From positions 1 through 14,214 of the forward strand of contig JAGWJK010000021.1 in NCBI GenBank assembly GCA_028865845.1: DNA of 14,214 bases, written 5' to 3'. Both the position numbers and the translations under genes were made by a program. The notes below the pieces were generated by a model. It did not search any database, was not told where the DNA came from, and saw only the letters and a program-made list of their open reading frames with translations. Positions 13,790 to 14,214 of this stretch are shown here, in pieces (position 1 is the stretch's first letter; each line of letters starts with the position of its first letter). Origin of the DNA: Rhizobiaceae bacterium. GTDB taxonomy: Bacteria; Pseudomonadota; Alphaproteobacteria; Rhizobiales; Rhizobiaceae.

Positions 13790-14034
13790 ATGGCAAGATT
13801 ACTTTCCGGCGCATTAACCGCTTCGTTTCTATTGATTTCACATCCGGTCGGCGGCCTGGCGGCTACCCGGCATGCCAGCAGCGGGATCCCCGCTTGATGG
13901 AGCAAATCAGCGGAGGAAACTGGCTTGCAGTGCGGGATGGAACGTTCTCGCTCCATATCCGTGCCTATGGTGGCAAGGAGCTCATTCTCGACCAGTTCTG
14001 GCGACCGCCGAAAGTGGAACCTGCAATCAAGTAA
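13790..14034 (+). pseudogene. Broken secreted DUF1254/DUF1214-like gene
   Basis: A strong SD (AGGAGAGAGG) precedes ATG 13790, which opens a signal-peptide-like frame (MARLLSGALTASFLLISHPV, then GGLAATRH), but this stops at TGA 13895-13897 after 35 residues. The TGA overlaps an ATG (TGATG), and the new frame (13897-14034, 45 aa) reads GGNWLAVRDGTFSLHIRAYG and GKELILDQFWRPPKVEPAIK. That resembles the end of DUF1254/DUF1214 proteins ('NWLp.p.G.f.l.lRlYgp...ildg.W.PP.v'). Intact members are several hundred residues, so the middle is missing and the two ends are out of frame. Most likely an internal deletion with frameshift. A coupled two-peptide arrangement cannot be excluded but is less likely. 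The family call is by eye from the C-terminal motif. Confidence 0.55.
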
Positions 14035-14082
14035 CGTAACACCGCAAGCCGATGCACCAGACGCAACAGAGGTCAGCCAACT

Positions 14083-14214
14083 ATGTCAAAGATGTCCGTC
14101 AAAGAAGACAGCACGAAATCGAGAGAGGTCGCTGGACGTTCCGCCGATGTCTGGCAACGCGAACTATCACAGAGCTCGTACCTGCAATCGACCGGCGAAA
14201 GGAAGAGCTTGGCG
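14083..14214 (+). CDS. Unidentified protein, N-terminal part, runs off the window
   Basis: An open frame starts at ATG 14083 and continues without stop for 44 codons to the right edge. The product begins MSKMSVKEDSTKSREVAGRS and goes on ADVWQRELSQSSYLQSTGER; it is polar and charged, with no signal peptide or membrane segment in the visible part. AGAGG lies about ten bases before the first ATG, and a second ATG follows at 14092. I do not recognise a family. Too little is visible to be sure it is a real gene. Confidence 0.4.
   Translation, partial: MSKMSVKEDSTKSREVAGRSADVWQRELSQSSYLQSTGERKSLA

Overview
The window looks like a chromosomal or megaplasmid segment from a Rhizobium/Agrobacterium-type alphaproteobacterium. 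This rests on the GC-rich codon use, a soluble PAS-containing chemotaxis receptor, a DUF1801/DUF427/SDR/LysR gene complement, and small secreted proteins of a style common in Rhizobiaceae. The placement is an inference from protein style; there is no rRNA or other marker gene. No tRNA, rRNA, CRISPR array or intact insertion sequence was seen.

Layout. Positions 1-189 hold the C-terminal tail of a low-affinity iron permease family protein (+). Positions 360-2726 carry two leftward genes for secreted proteins: one of unknown function built from a tandemly repeated ~95-residue module, and one with a peptidoglycan-binding domain and a glycine-rich tail. After a 433-base gap rich in inverted repeats comes a leftward LuxR-type regulator with a PAS-like sensor half (3160-3825). 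It is divergent from a rightward cytoplasmic PAS-HAMP-MCP chemoreceptor (4150-5601). Positions 5602-6980 are sparse: a DUF1801 protein (leftward, probable GTG start) and the C-terminal stump of a GntR/UTRA regulator (+).

The main module is 7007-13070. A LysR regulator (12162-13070, +) faces a leftward set in this transcription order: SDR, alpha/beta hydrolase, SDR interrupted by an amber codon, DUF427 protein, SDR, and then, after a gap holding the C-terminal remnant of a further SDR, an Old Yellow Enzyme family ene-reductase. Spacing between SDR3 and the hydrolase, and from the second SDR through DUF427 to SDR1, is 20-30 bases, so most of the set is probably one operon. The 173-base divergent intergenic region carries an ATA-N9-TAT dyad with a T-N11-A core plus a third half-site, placed as expected for LysR activation of the leftward operon. 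Redox chemistry (three NAD(P)-dependent SDRs, a flavin ene-reductase) plus a hydrolase suggests metabolism or detoxification of small carbonyl or enone compounds, but no substrate can be read from the sequence.

The right end (13071-14214) is mostly degenerate or noncoding. It holds a perfect 13-bp hairpin that covers the Shine-Dalgarno of a short signal-peptide ORF. That ORF is followed at a TGATG junction by a frame-shifted DUF1214-like C-terminus, which reads as a decayed gene. An unidentified ORF then runs off the window. The most notable signals are gene decay around the oxidoreductase cluster (an amber codon in a Rossmann motif, SDR and GntR stumps), the LysR operator architecture and the SD-covering hairpin. 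I do not see clear evidence of a wholly new defence or mobile system.
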